From Blastomyces gilchristii SLH14081 (Eukaryota > Ascomycota > Eurotiomycetes > Onygenales > Ajellomycetaceae), in NCBI RefSeq assembly GCF_000003855.2, contig NW_003101669.1:303740-367739 (forward strand): 64,000 bases of DNA. Reading direction: 5' to 3'. The notes below the pieces were generated by a model. That model had not been told where the DNA came from, made no database searches, and was given only the letters and a program-made list of their open reading frames with translations. This document shows positions 47,103 through 58,854 of this stretch, piece after piece; positions within the stretch are counted from its first letter, which is position 1; each line of letters opens with the position of its first letter. Both the position numbers and the translations under genes were made by a program.

Positions 47103-49084
47103 ATGGATATACCAACCGATCCAGCAAATGTTAACTCCGCTAGCAATAATGGAGACCACGACCAAATAGACAGAGGTTTATCCGAAGCCCGCTCAATTCC
47201 CTCTGCGACCAGCCCTGCGAATTCTCACTCCTTGGCTGAATCTTATAGAAGGCCTAGCTTCTTCACAGCCGGCCCACGGGGAACTGTCGTTCCACATCCT
47301 CAGGACCAGGACCATGAAGCGCTGGCGGATTGGGAACGGGAGCAGGTATTAGAAGAAGAACGGAATCTATTGGCAGATAATAATGTCATTCCCACGGAAC
47401 GTCGACAAGGGAAACTAGCCGGGGGACGGAGCCAGATCGCTGGCCTACTCTCCAAAATGCTGAAGGAATCTGAGACAATTCCCAGGGCGGAAGATGAAGA
47501 ATCCGCACAACCGCTTGAACCTTCATTTAGCCCCGGCTCCTCTGCTACTGAGACTACAGCCCTTTTGGCACCATCTAGCTCTCTAGGTGACCATGTTAAC
47601 GCTGCTGATGTTGGGAGAAAGTGGGAGGAAGCCGTTGAGGCCGGACAAATCCATACAACATGGAGTCGGGAAGCTCAAGTCTTATCGAAATACACAGCCC
47701 CATTGATGATCACGTTCCTGCTTCAATACTCGTTGACGGTAGCCAGTATCTTCACAGTTGGACATATTGGAAAAGTAGAGCTGGGAGCCGTATCCCTCGC
47801 CAGCATGACTGCCAACATTACCGGCTTTTCCATATATCAGGGCCTTGCAACAAGTTTGGATACTCTATGCGCTCAGGCTTATGGTTCGGGGAAAAAACAC
47901 CTCGTTGGATTGCACATGCAGAGGATGGTTTACTTTCTTTGGGTGATGACCATCCCCATTGGCTTTGTATGGTATTTCGCCGATAGGATTTTGATGGTCA
48001 TTGTTCCGGAGAAGGAGGTTGCAGTTCTTGCAGGACTGTACCTGAAGGTTGTCCTGTTGGGTGCCCCAGGTTATGCATGCTTCGAAAGCGGGAAACGTTT
48101 TGTTCAGGCGCAAGGACTGTTTTCCGCAGGGCTCGCTGTCCTGCTAATATGTGCTCCGCTAAATGCGTTTTTGAATTGGCTTTTCGTTTGGGTATGTTCC
48201 TTCCCACCCCCAAATCGTCCACTGTTTCACATTATGGTTGTACAAAAACGTTCCTACATCCTAACATGTTATATTAGAAACTTGGCTTTGGTTTCGTAGG
48301 TGCACCCATGGCTGTTGCCATAAGTGATAATCTCCTCCCTGTCCTCCTCTTCTTGTACGTTTATTTCATCGCGGGTAAAGAGTGTTGGAATGGCTTTACA
48401 AAGAGGGGATTAGAGAACTGGGGTCCCATGGTCCGCCTCGCGCTTCCGGGCTTCCTAATGGTTGAAGCTGAGGTCCTCGCTTTCGAACTATTAACACTCG
48501 CCTCAAGTTACTTCGGTACCACGGCACTCGCCGCTCAATCTGTCCTCTCCACAATATCGAGTATCTCCTTCCAAATCCCTTTCCCTCTCTCCATTGCACT
48601 CAGCACTCGAATTGCCAACTTTATCGGCGCCAGTCTGACTGGCGCGGCTCGCACATCCGCTAAGGTTGGGATGGTGGGCGCCGTTATCATCGGGCTGCTA
48701 AATATCACGATCCTCTCGTCGCTACGAAACTATATCCCTAACCTGTTCACCTCTGACGAAGAAGTTGCGGATATGGTCGCCCAGATACTTCCCCTCTGTG
48801 CCTCATTCCAGCTCTTCGACGCGCTCGCAACCAACTGCAACGGCATCCTCCGTGGTCTCGGACGCCAGTCCTTCGGTGGGTATGTGCAGCTATTCTGCTA
48901 CTACGCCGTGGCTATGCCCATCAGTATGGGCACGGCCTTTGGGTTAGGCTGGACTCTCTGGGGCCTGTGGGCTGGTGTTGCTGTTGCATTACTCCTGGTT
49001 GCAATTATCGAAGGCGTGTTCCTGACCCGCACGGATTGGGAGATTTCCGTCTCCGATGCTCGGAAGAGGAACGCGATGGGATGA
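47103..49084 (+). CDS. MATE-family multidrug/toxin extrusion transporter
   Basis: Two exons, 47103-48191 and 48278-49084, coding for 631 aa. The 86-bp intron is GT-AG with a CTAAC branch site. About 190 acidic, disordered residues precede the first membrane span. The MatE domain then shows 12 hydrophobic segments in two halves, with KYTAPLMITFLLQYSL, SLDTLCAQAYGSGK (the conserved Q-A-G element) and, in the second half, NGILRGLGRQ. These proteins are proton- or sodium-coupled exporters of organic cations and drugs, at the plasma or vacuolar membrane. Substrate unknown. The intron falls in the loop between the two halves. Confidence 0.93.
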
Positions 49085-49771
49085 TTGATGCCATCCCTAT
49101 GTTTGTGTTATCCCTGAATTTCGGGATTATCAAAAACCTATCTTCTCGCTCTGTTTACCGGTTTTTGCCACATTTTGGGTTGATATATGCTATTCGAGTT
49201 TTTGCTCTGCAGCGCATTTGTCACTTTCTTTCGAAGATGATGATAAGATCATGATCACGAGCCCTATGAAGTTGATGCAGAAATTTATTCTTAGTTTTAG
49301 GACACGAAATGTATTCCCCGCTCATTCGTGCAGTGATATGATATCCCTTGGCTTGTTCATGATGTTGAGTTATTATAAAGGTTGATATTTTCCTTCCATA
49401 TATCCCCGATCAAGCTCTTATTCATGCCATGTATAGACAAGCCAGTATATAGAATTTTCTTAGATATGCATCTTGTCCACTATAGTTGAAGTTGATGAGT
49501 GAAGACATCACGCTTTCTTTGGTTTTTTATAAGCGTTTTAGCGGCCATCCGTTGATGCCTTGAAAGGGTAAAAAAAATTCTGTGATTGTATCGATCCTTA
49601 CATGGGTATTAGAATATGAATAATTCCGTGACAAACTCCGACCACCTGTGAAAGAAAAGCGCCTTCTGAACCAGCTCACGAAAGTTGTCCCCCCCCTAAG
49701 AAAAAAGAAAGTACCTCCCACATGTTGAAACCTCTACGAGATCTACTCACACGACATACGATTCGTCAAAT
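49085..49771. other. convergent intergenic region MATE / J protein
   Basis: AT-rich 3' flanks of two convergent genes, 687 bp. No gene seen. Confidence 0.7.
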
Positions 49772-50543
49772 TCATCCCAACACCTTCATCTTTTTCTTCT
49801 TCTTTCCCTCCCCTTTCTCCGATTTCCCCTTCTGCCAATTCCTCCAGCTCCCAATCCGCTCATCGCGCGATTCTTCCCAAGCCTTCTCGTCTTCCCTCTT
49901 CCGTTTCCGCGCCTCTATCTCTTCCTCCTCTTTCCTCTTTTCCCTGCCTTCCTCCTGCATCTGCGCCTTTAACCGTCGTCTCCGCCTCGCCTCTTCCTCA
50001 ACAAGAACCTCTATAGTCTTCTGACGCCATTCCTTCTTGAATTCTTCAGTCTTTAATTCGGGTGAATCGAGCGTATATTTATGTTCTCTGATTAATAGTC
50101 GTCGCGCATCGGCTATGCACTCGTCGAGGTGGGCTCGTGCTTTTTCATCTAACAGCGTTGTCTGGGCTTTTTTTAAGCGGTCAAAGGCGTCGGGCGCTGC
50201 GGGGTTTGAGGATTTATCTGGATGTATGAGGAGGGATTTCTTGCGGTATTGCATTTTTATGTCGGAGTCGGGGACGCCAGGCTGGAGGTCGAGAACCGCA
50301 TAGCTGTTTGTGATTTAGTCATGTCCTAATCGGAAGTGGAATTTTATATAGGATAAAACCTACGCGTCCAGTTGGAAAGCCTTTCTGATGCGATCGATTT
50401 CCGCGTCCTATAAGCATTCCGTTAGCTAAATGCGAAGGCTCTGCGAGTCGCAGGAGAGCGAGGGAGTGGATTTTTCATACTTTTGTAAATTCAGACGCCT
50501 CTCTCTCGAGGGCGTCGAGTGCTTCCAATTCATCATCAGCCAT
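49772..50543 (-). CDS. DNAJC8/Spf31-like J-domain protein
   Basis: Three exons on the minus strand: 50543-50481, 50407-50364 and 50303-49772, coding for 212 aa. Introns are 73 and 60 bp, GT-AG. The J domain (about 35-100) begins YAVLDLQPGV and has the HPD triad in LLIHPDKSS, needed to stimulate Hsp70 ATPase. The C-terminal half is a highly charged helix, ending WEESRDERIGSWRNWQ. That block matches the end of animal DNAJC8 and yeast Spf31, which associate with the spliceosome, so this is probably the same family. A Lys-rich tail suggests nuclear location. The start is 248 bp from that of the divergent DBP4 gene. Confidence 0.9.
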
Positions 50544-50791
50544 TTTGAAAGCTCTCTGCAGTTCAGCTAGCCAAGGTGTTTAGAGGTTCCAACAGTAATT
50601 CACTCGCCTCGAGCTAGCTTTCTCCATCCCACGTAAAATGCCAAATTGATGACTAAGCTTTCATGGCCAGTCGAGAAAAAGTTTAGCGGCCCGTCGATAA
50701 ACTTCCGATGCGATAATACAAAATTCTGAGGGTATCTTACAACCCAAAGCCTGACAGGTCAACCAGGCTCCCAAGCAACGACGACGCAGTC

Positions 50792-53224
50792 ATGGCATCC
50801 GCACATCATGCGCGGAATAACAAGCATTCCAAACCTCCACGTAACAATGCCAGAAGTCTCAAACGAAAGCGGGACGAGGTTGACCTTGCAACCCTCGCGC
50901 AACGAGTTGACGAGCTCGATGTGAAGGCTTCACCCGAAGCATTTTCCGACCTACCTCTGTCAGAACCTACCCTGAACGGCCTATCTGCGTCCCACTTCAA
51001 ATCCTTGACTGACATCCAGGCCAAGGCGATACCCCATGCTCTCAAAGGACGAGATATTCTAGGCGCTGCGAAGACTGGCAGCGGGAAAACACTTGCGTTT
51101 CTCGTTCCGCTCTTGGAGCTGCTATATCGCAAACAATGGACAGAATATGATGGACTGGGAGCGTTGGTGCTGTCACCTACTCGCGAACTGGCGATTCAGA
51201 TATTTGAAGTGTTAAGGAAAATTGGTCGTCATCATACCTTCTCTGCTGGCCTGGTAATTGGCGGGAAAAGCCTACAGGAGGAACAAGAACGGTTGGGGAG
51301 GATGAATATCTTGGTGTGCACACCGGGACGCATGCTACAGCATATGGATCAGACGGCGGCTTTTGATACGAACCATATTCAATTGCTTGTGCTTGATGAG
51401 GCGGACCGGATAATGGATATGGGATTCCAGAGTACTGTAGACGCCATCATCGACCATCTACCAAAAGAACGGCAAACGATGCTATTCAGTGCAACGCAGA
51501 CAAAGAAAGTTTCGGACCTTGCTCGCTTGAGTCTGCGGAATCCTGAATACATATCAGTCCATGAAACAGCCGCCAGCGCAACCCCGGCCAAATTACAACA
51601 GAATTACATCGTCACCCCGCTTCCTGAGAAGTTGGATACCCTATGGAGCTTTATACGGAGCAGTTTGAAGTCTAAAATCATGGTGTTTTTCTCGTCAGGG
51701 AAACAAGTTCGCTTTGTGTATGAGTCCTTTAGACATATGCAACCTGGCATCTCCCTTCTTCATTTACACGGACGCCAGAAGCAAGGTGCTAGGGTAGACA
51801 TCACTAAGAAATTTTCTGCGGCTAAGCATGCGTGCCTGTTTTCCACAGATATTGCGGCGAGGGGCTTGGATTTCCCAGCTGTCGACTGGGTTATTCAAGT
51901 TGATTGCCCAGAGGATGCAGATACATATATCCACCGAGCGGGTCGAACTGCACGCTATGAACGGAACGGGCGAGCTGTTCTATTTCTAGAGCCCAGCGAG
52001 GAGGCAGGAATGCTGAAGCGGTTGGAGCAGAAGAAAATACCCATCGAAAAAATCAATATCCGTTCCAAGAAACAACAGAGCATTAAAAACCAGTTACAGA
52101 ACATGTGTTTCAAGGATCCAGCATTGAAATACCTCGGACAGAAAGCTTTTATATCTTACGTCAAATCCATTCATGTGCAGAAGGATAAGGAAGTGTTTGT
52201 TGTAAAGGGCTTGCCCCTGGAAGCATACGCTGCAAGCTTGGGTCTGCCTGGTGCCCCACGCATCAAGTTTATTAAGGGTGAGGACTCGAAGAAACTGAAG
52301 AACGCTCCGAGAGGATTAGCAGCGCTGTCAAGCGGGGATGATACAGATACGGACGGTGAAGGCGCCAAGAAAAAGAAGGAAGAAACTGTCAGAACAAAAT
52401 ATGATCGCATGTTTGAACGACGAAACCAGGACATATTGACCGAGCATTATACGAAATTGATTAATGAGGACGGCACCGCGATTACTGGGGACGCGTCTGA
52501 TGATTCCAAAGCAGACGCGGATGAAGATAATGACTTCCTCTCTGTGAAGCGGCGGTTTGATGCAGGCGACGACAACCTCGGCGAAGCGTTTGGTAACGAC
52601 TCCGATACATCGGAACCTAAGATCAGAGCAGTACAATTACCTGGCAGCAAGCCACTTATTATAGATTCGCACCGGCGAGAGAAACTTCTAAAATCGAAAA
52701 AGAAGCTTCTCAAATACAAGGGTAAAGGATCGAAATTGGTCTTCGATGAAGATGGGAACCCGCACGAAGTGTATGAAATGGAGGATGAAGATGACTTCAA
52801 ACAGCGAGGCTCTGCAGACGCGCAACGGGCGAAGTTCCTCGAGCTCGAGGCCGAGAGGACTAGACTTGCAGATATCCGCGACAAAGAAATTGCGAAACAA
52901 AAGAAACGAGAGAAAAAAGAGAAAAGAAAAGAAAGGGCGAGAGCCGAGAGAGAAGCAGCAGATGCTGGGGCCGTTGCAGTGCTTGCTCCACCTGATGAAG
53001 ACTTTGAAAGAGACCACCTTAGCCAGTCTTCCGGCGACGAGCATATCTCCGAGGAGGCCCGTCCGAGTAAGAAGCAAAAGAAATGGTTCCAGGACTCGTC
53101 TGGTGATGAGCAAGATAGGAATGGCGGTAGCCGTTCTAAGCGCGGAAAGGCTGAGGCAACCGGCCCTGTTGAGGTTCAAACTTTGGAGGACCTGGAGACT
53201 CTTGCTGCGGGACTGCTAGGTTAA
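50792..53224 (+). CDS. DBP4: DBP4 ATP-dependent DEAD-box RNA helicase
   Basis: Single exon, 810 aa. Helicase motifs in order: Q-motif region near 60-80, AAKTGSGKT (about 92-100), [18 protein letters not shown] (about 198-203), SAT in LFSATQTKK, and HRAGRTAR (about 390). After the core comes a DUF4217-like segment ([17 protein letters not shown], about 450-480), then a long acidic/Lys-rich tail with [17 protein letters not shown]. This layout is that of Dbp4/Hca4, a nucleolar helicase that releases U14 snoRNA during 18S rRNA maturation. The gene fits functionally with the BCD1-like box C/D factor elsewhere in the window, although the two are not linked closely. The start gives [14 protein letters not shown]. 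Confidence 0.95.
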   Translation: MASAHHARNNKHSKPPRNNARSLKRKRDEVDLATLAQRVDELDVKASPEAFSDLPLSEPTLNGLSASHFKSLTDIQAKAIPHALKGRDILGAAKTGSGKTLAFLVPLLELLYRKQWTEYDGLGALVLSPTRELAIQIFEVLRKIGRHHTFSAGLVIGGKSLQEEQERLGRMNILVCTPGRMLQHMDQTAAFDTNHIQLLVLDEADRIMDMGFQSTVDAIIDHLPKERQTMLFSATQTKKVSDLARLSLRNPEYISVHETAASATPAKLQQNYIVTPLPEKLDTLWSFIRSSLKSKIMVFFSSGKQVRFVYESFRHMQPGISLLHLHGRQKQGARVDITKKFSAAKHACLFSTDIAARGLDFPAVDWVIQVDCPEDADTYIHRAGRTARYERNGRAVLFLEPSEEAGMLKRLEQKKIPIEKINIRSKKQQSIKNQLQNMCFKDPALKYLGQKAFISYVKSIHVQKDKEVFVVKGLPLEAYAASLGLPGAPRIKFIKGEDSKKLKNAPRGLAALSSGDDTDTDGEGAKKKKEETVRTKYDRMFERRNQDILTEHYTKLINEDGTAITGDASDDSKADADEDNDFLSVKRRFDAGDDNLGEAFGNDSDTSEPKIRAVQLPGSKPLIIDSHRREKLLKSKKKLLKYKGKGSKLVFDEDGNPHEVYEMEDEDDFKQRGSADAQRAKFLELEAERTRLADIRDKEIAKQKKREKKEKRKERARAEREAADAGAVAVLAPPDEDFERDHLSQSSGDEHISEEARPSKKQKKWFQDSSGDEQDRNGGSRSKRGKAEATGPVEVQTLEDLETLAAGLLG

Positions 53225-54070
53225 ATAGTTAATTAAGCGATATGCGTATATGTAAATACCTGTTCATCCAGTTTATTTTATTTTATTTTATTTTATTTGT
53301 TCGATATAACTGGCAGATGCGTTTACTGGCTCGTCAAAACTCTGGCTAACTAAACACGTTTTCACAAGCTCAGGAATCCAGCGCCAAATTTTAGCACAAC
53401 TCTGGCACGCAGATCTTTCCCGCTACGTCGGGATGTTGCATCGACCTCACACAGCCAAGCTCCTAAGTCACAGCCTCACAGCCTCACAGGTCTGCTTAAG
53501 CTCTTTAGGGCTGTGATTCCAAAGCTAAAACTCTTTTCGGAGGGTTTAGCCGCCATCCTTGGATTTTAACAAGTGTTTCTTCGCGGCAAATTATATCTCC
53601 TTCATCCAAACCTGACGGCTCAGGGACTTGAGCCTTAACTAACTATGTGGCAGTATTATTTTCATCGATCACGCAAAAATTTGGAGCGCTGTCCTATTTT
53701 GCGGGGGGCGATGGCGTTTCCCTGGAACGAAATGAACTAACCCAGATTTAGGCCTTGTGGTGCAAGAGTTTATTTATATTGCGCGAGCGTCGCATATCTA
53801 TGGGAAAAAACGGCCTCTGGGATTTTGTTCTTTTCTCTTTCGCTTTTGATTTTGGGGAGTAATCGCTGGCATTCCCGATACTGTCGCTTGAATAGTATTC
53901 GGTCTCGGTTGCTGCGGAGGCATTCCTGTCTCTAGTGAAGCTATACATACTGAAGCTAGGGGAAGAAGAGAACCAACCTCACAAGGCAGGGCGGGAGACA
54001 TTCATTCTTGCGCCCGGAGAAGTTTAGAATCTTCAATCCCGTTCTCCCAGGGCATAGGTTGTAGGCAATA
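53225..54070. other. intergenic region DBP4 / permease
   Basis: 846 bp. An ATTTT tandem run (53274-53300) follows the DBP4 stop. No gene is seen; the remainder should include the permease promoter. Confidence 0.65.
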
Positions 54071-56055
54071 ATGGCAACTTCCGACCTGAAATCCAACAGT
54101 AGTGGGGATGCCCAAAAAGCGATCGGTGTCGAGACGCAAAATGCACCCCCAGATGGACCCGTCATCGTCGCGGATAAGCTTGCGCGCAAGCTATCGGCCC
54201 GTCAAGTGCAAATGATTGCAATCGGAGGTACGATTGGCACGGGATTGTTCCTGGGGACGGGAAGGTCGTTGTCCACGGCTGGGCCTGCATCTATGCTCAT
54301 TTCATATGCGCTTGTGGGTGCCATCGTATTTATAACCATGCTGTCGCTTGGTGAGATGGCAGCTTTTGTGCCCATCGCTGGATCATTTTGCACATATGCT
54401 GGGTGAGTTTTCCGAAAGAGTCCCTTTCCGATTATAGCATGTTTACACTTGGGGACGTAATAATGCTGACAAGAAATGAACCTTACAAGTCGATTTGTTG
54501 ATGACGCCTTCGGGTTTGCTCTTACGTGGAACTACTGGCTTAACGACGCTGTGGCTACGGCAGCGGACCTCGTCGCGCTTCAGATTCTACTGAAGTACTG
54601 GTCCGATAACTTTCCTGGCTGGGCATTCAGTTTGATTTTTCTCTTTGTCCTCATCGGGCTCAATATCGTCACTGTTCGAGCGTACGGAGAGGTAATTGAA
54701 ATAAGCTATATTACCTGTTTTTGCTAAGTCTTATACTAACATGGTGAAATTTCCTGCAGATCGAATATTGGCTCAGTCTCCTGAAAGTTGTCACTATTGT
54801 CGTAAGTACTAATGCGTCATATATTGCATTTTCGGTTCTCTCCTAACAAGCCATCCACAGATATTCATTATACTTGGAGTTGCAGTTAACTGCGGCGGCA
54901 ATGTTGATAGGCAGTACATAGGAGGGAGGAATTGGCGTATCGGCGATGCCCCCTTCGTCGGTGGAATAGGCGGCTTTGCCTCCGTTTTCGTCACGGCTGC
55001 ATTCGCCTAGTATGTGATCTCTATACCCTTAAGATTGTTCTATAGTCATTGACTAACACTACATTCCGATAGCGGGGGAACCGAATCTATCGCAGTCACT
55101 GCAGGGGAGACCCGAAACCCCGCCGTCACCCTTCCGAGAGTGGTCCGCAACGTTTTCTGGCGTATATTAATATTCTACATCCTGGGCGTGCTAATTATCG
55201 GCCTAAACGTCCCATACACATATCCCAATCTCGCAAACAGGGATACGCAAACCAGCCCCTTTACCATTGTTTTCCAGCAGGCCGGAAGCAGGGTAGCCGG
55301 CAGCTTCATAAATGCGGTAATTATGACGTCCGTTATCTCTGCTGGTAATCATGCTTTGTTCGCTGGCTCTCGACTTATGTACTCCCTGGCTGTGGATCGC
55401 CATGCTCCGGCCTTTTTGGGCAAATTAAATCGACATCGCGTTCCGTGGGTTGCAGTGCTTGCCACCTCCGTTATCAGCGGGCTCTGCTTTGGATCTAGTT
55501 ATATAGGTGCTGGGCAGCTATGGACCTGGCTACAAAAGTAAGTCAAGAGCAACACTGTTACAAAAGTTTCAAGGGCTGAAACACGGACACCGTTACTAAT
55601 TCCGTTTCTTCAGCATCGTTGGTGTTTCCAATCAAATCTCCTGGATGTCGATTGGCATTGCCTCTATCCGATTCCGCGCCGCCATCAAGCGGCAAAACCT
55701 GGAGCATTTCCTCCCCTTCAAAAATTGGACATACCCATTTGGGCCGTACGCATCGGTAATTCTTAACGCCTTCATCATTCTTGTGCAGGGCTGGTCTTCG
55801 TTCAGCCCCCGATTCAAAGCAGTTGATTTTGTTAGCTTATACATCCAGATACCTGTCATGATCGTAATGATTGCGGCATGGAAATTGATTAAGCGGACCA
55901 AGTTTGTTCCGCTGGATGAGATGGACCTACTCACTGACCGATACGATGGTGGTGTTGAAGGAGAGGCTGCTGCGGAACTGCGGAAGAGGAAGCGATTTAG
56001 AGACCAGTCCTCCCAGGAGAAGGCCAAGACGGTTGGAATGTGGTTGTTCCTATGA
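54071..56055 (+). CDS. amino-acid permease (APC superfamily, yeast AAP type)
   Basis: Six exons: 54071-54402, 54490-54691, 54760-54801, 54861-55009, 55073-55537 and 55614-56055, coding for 543 aa. Introns are 59-87 bp, GT-AG, most with CTAAC or ACTAAT branch sites. The first span carries the family signature QMIAIGGTIGTGLFLGTG. RFVDDAFGFALTWNYWLN, YGGTESIAVTAGETRNP and the later RVPW motif also match fungal general amino-acid permeases. About 12 membrane spans are expected. It should be a plasma-membrane proton symporter for amino acids; specificity is not readable. Exon 3 is only 42 bp. Confidence 0.93.
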
Positions 56056-56119
56056 AATACACCACCCTATTGTTTAGCCATGGATATTTTGATTTACTTT
56101 CAATGCTAATGAACCCATC

Positions 56120-56144
56120 TTTTTTTTTTTTTTTTTTTTTTTTT
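56120..56144. repeat. poly-T tract
   Basis: Twenty-five consecutive T, shortly after the permease stop codon. Confidence 0.9.
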
Positions 56145-57590
56145 AAATGTATGGACTGCACCTCAAGCGCTTATTCCGCGCCGCCTACAAATATCCCCAA
56201 TGACAATACTGTTGCCATTTTAGAGGCCAAATGGGCACTAACTCGAGCCATAATTGATAATTTAAATTCTTTGCTGTGACCATTTATTTATATTGAACTT
56301 CAGAAGGTGCCTAAATCCGCGGGCTCTTCTCCAGTCTTCAACACACCCTTTGGACAAACTTCATATGCTCTGAATGTTTTTGATGGCTTTCAAAACCGAC
56401 GATTTGATGTCCTGCTTTTCAATTTCATTCCTCGGTTTGAAGTTTTGGAAACCTATTTTGGGCTTGACAAGACCTGAGACTATCCGTTTATCATTGAGCT
56501 CGTGATATATCTTCTCTATCCACATTTGCGCCTCAAGTGATGGTGATGCTCGCCCACATCACGATTAAACAGTGGTATTTTGGTGCAGCAGTGTTTGTAT
56601 GTTCCGAGCTATTCTATCCTCCGCCGACCGTATGTACGGCTCGAAAATGCGCCGACTGGCCGTCGCGGTGACCTTAAAAAGTCTACGAGCAGAGACAAGC
56701 AGAAGATGCAGATACATCTTAGAGTACAGCCAAGTTTGTAGCTAATCTTCTTTAATATAGCTTCCCCAAATACAATTCGCCGCTTCGAGGAGAGATACTG
56801 GCTTGTGTGGCTTCTGGTAGAGGATGCTGGATCTTGTCACATTATAGCTCCTATTTCTTCAGTTACAAATCATTTCCGCAAATGCATTGGTTGTTGGACA
56901 GGTTCTTGGGGACAGAAGCGAATCTCTAATCCTTCCCATGCGACGCAATGGAATATCGTCATCGTGTCGGATGGAACGATCTCACTTCAGAGCTAGCATG
57001 TAAATGCATGTTATTGCCATCCGTAGCCGATTTCTTCGACTACAGACACACGCCGGATGGCACGCACAAGATGCCCACGTTCAAAGGAATCGGAACGCTG
57101 CCAATCTACACAGTGAGAACATCAGTGGCCAAATAACTGCGCAATGATATTTCCGTGGGGCTCCGTCCACCATCTTGCTAGTTCTGATTCTTATGCGTTT
57201 TCAAACCCGTTGAACAGTAGGCCCCATCCCATCCCAATCGTTGCTAGGAAATACCAATAGTAGTCATGAGGGAGAACTGTATGCACTTCGCTTGTTCAAA
57301 ATATAACAGCTGAGGCTTCTTGTCAAGAATCCTCTTGACTATTCCTTGATAATATCTAAATAATGTAACAAGGGGGCCGCGAGGATGATCAACACTATGG
57401 AAACCTCATATTTCTCGACAAATCATGACAGATGCAGACATTAAAACCAATTATGGCAAGGCTGGATGGCGAGAATGACATCTAAATTGCCAATTGGAAA
57501 GATTTGAGCAGTGTTTAGTTGCAGTAGGGGTTTTGGACATCGTAATATCAGCAAGATAAGACGGGCAGCTTTCAGATACATGGAATCCTA

Positions 57591-57654
57591 GATATATAGA
57601 TATATAGATATATAGATATATAGATATATAGATATATAGATATATATATATATA
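57591..57654. repeat. (GATATATA)n tandem array
   Basis: About six to seven tandem 8-bp GATATATA units, ending in a plain TA run. Confidence 0.9.
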
Positions 57655-58823
57655 CACCCACTGCTGTAGACAAGTTTGCTTCTTAAGTTAGCTCTCTTTG
57701 CTCTTGCTGTAAATTCCGTATGCTCAACTGCATGAGTTACAACTGAGCTCTTCTCATCGAGTTTCCTTGTAATTTCTAATTTTTATCGCAGAATGAGCCT
57801 TTTGGTCCAACGAGCACTATTGACCTGCTCCAAGCTTCATTTCCCGTTGTGGGCAAACACCGAGGCCAGCGACTCAGTGGGTAGCTAACTAGTACCCATT
57901 CACGCCGTGCATATTGTAAACCTTTCCGGTACGATTTGAAAAGGAAGCGCGGTTTGAATAATAATAGAAAGCCTCATTTCATGTCAGAGGTATAGAAGCT
58001 GAGCCAAACTCCCGGATAAACTACCCTTGTTTGTTAAATTCAAGGTGTAGCTGGTGAGAACCAAAGCTCTTTTTTTCCCCGGTTGTCGGACAATCAAGAC
58101 ATTCCACCCGCGCGCGGGCTTCTCGGTTAGAAAATAACAGGGTTAACAAGGTCTAAGGCTTTGTCAGAATACATTCTCGAGAACGATCCATTTTCAAGGC
58201 AGGGGTGTTCTTATCATCGCAGCACGAGTCCCCCGTATGACATCTGAAACAGCATGGATACTCGGCAGAGCGAAATTAAACACATAAGCCTTAAGACTTA
58301 CGAGGCGCTTGAGACAGGTAAGTTGAAACTTGAGAGGACGGTGATGTAGTAAGCGAGATTTCACAAACTTATAATATTAATAGCCACAGGTTGCCCAGTT
58401 GGGAATATCAAATGGCGCTGAAATGCTTACTCCGGGAAACTTTCTTTGGGGAGGCATGGATGATGATGTGAAGCTTCAGCTGGGGAGTTTCGACATCCCT
58501 GAGCAGCCTAACCTGGTCAAAAGTCCGAAGCTGCTTCACGATTTGCTCCCACATTTTTCCGCTTTGATTCCAACCTCTCGCTAATTCGCAACTTGCAGAG
58601 TATTGTTTCGAGAGGGAAAGTTTGTTTGAGCTGTCCCGAGAGGCCACTTTCGGAAGTGCCATTCTCTCTCCCTGTTGTTTCAGTTTCTGCATTTCATCTG
58701 TCCCTCTGCTAATAAGCATGATTCCTTTCAAGCCGACGAGAGCAGGGCTTGGGGTGCAAAGCATTGAATATCGAGGAGGAGGGTAAATGAAGAATGCTCG
58801 TCTCATCAAATATAGGGCATCGG

Positions 58824-58851
<28 letters not shown>
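58824..58851. repeat. poly-A tract
   Basis: Twenty-eight consecutive A with no attached open frame or target-site duplication that I can see. Confidence 0.9.

Positions 58852-58854
<3 letters not shown>

Noticed and set aside
58408..58809. 133-codon minus-strand open frame
   Set aside because: Not recognised, and a different 61-codon plus-strand frame overlaps it; neither shows a domain or splice context.
58824..58851. Poly-A run as the tail of a LINE or processed pseudogene
   Set aside because: No reverse-transcriptase or gene-like sequence precedes it and no flanking target duplication was seen.
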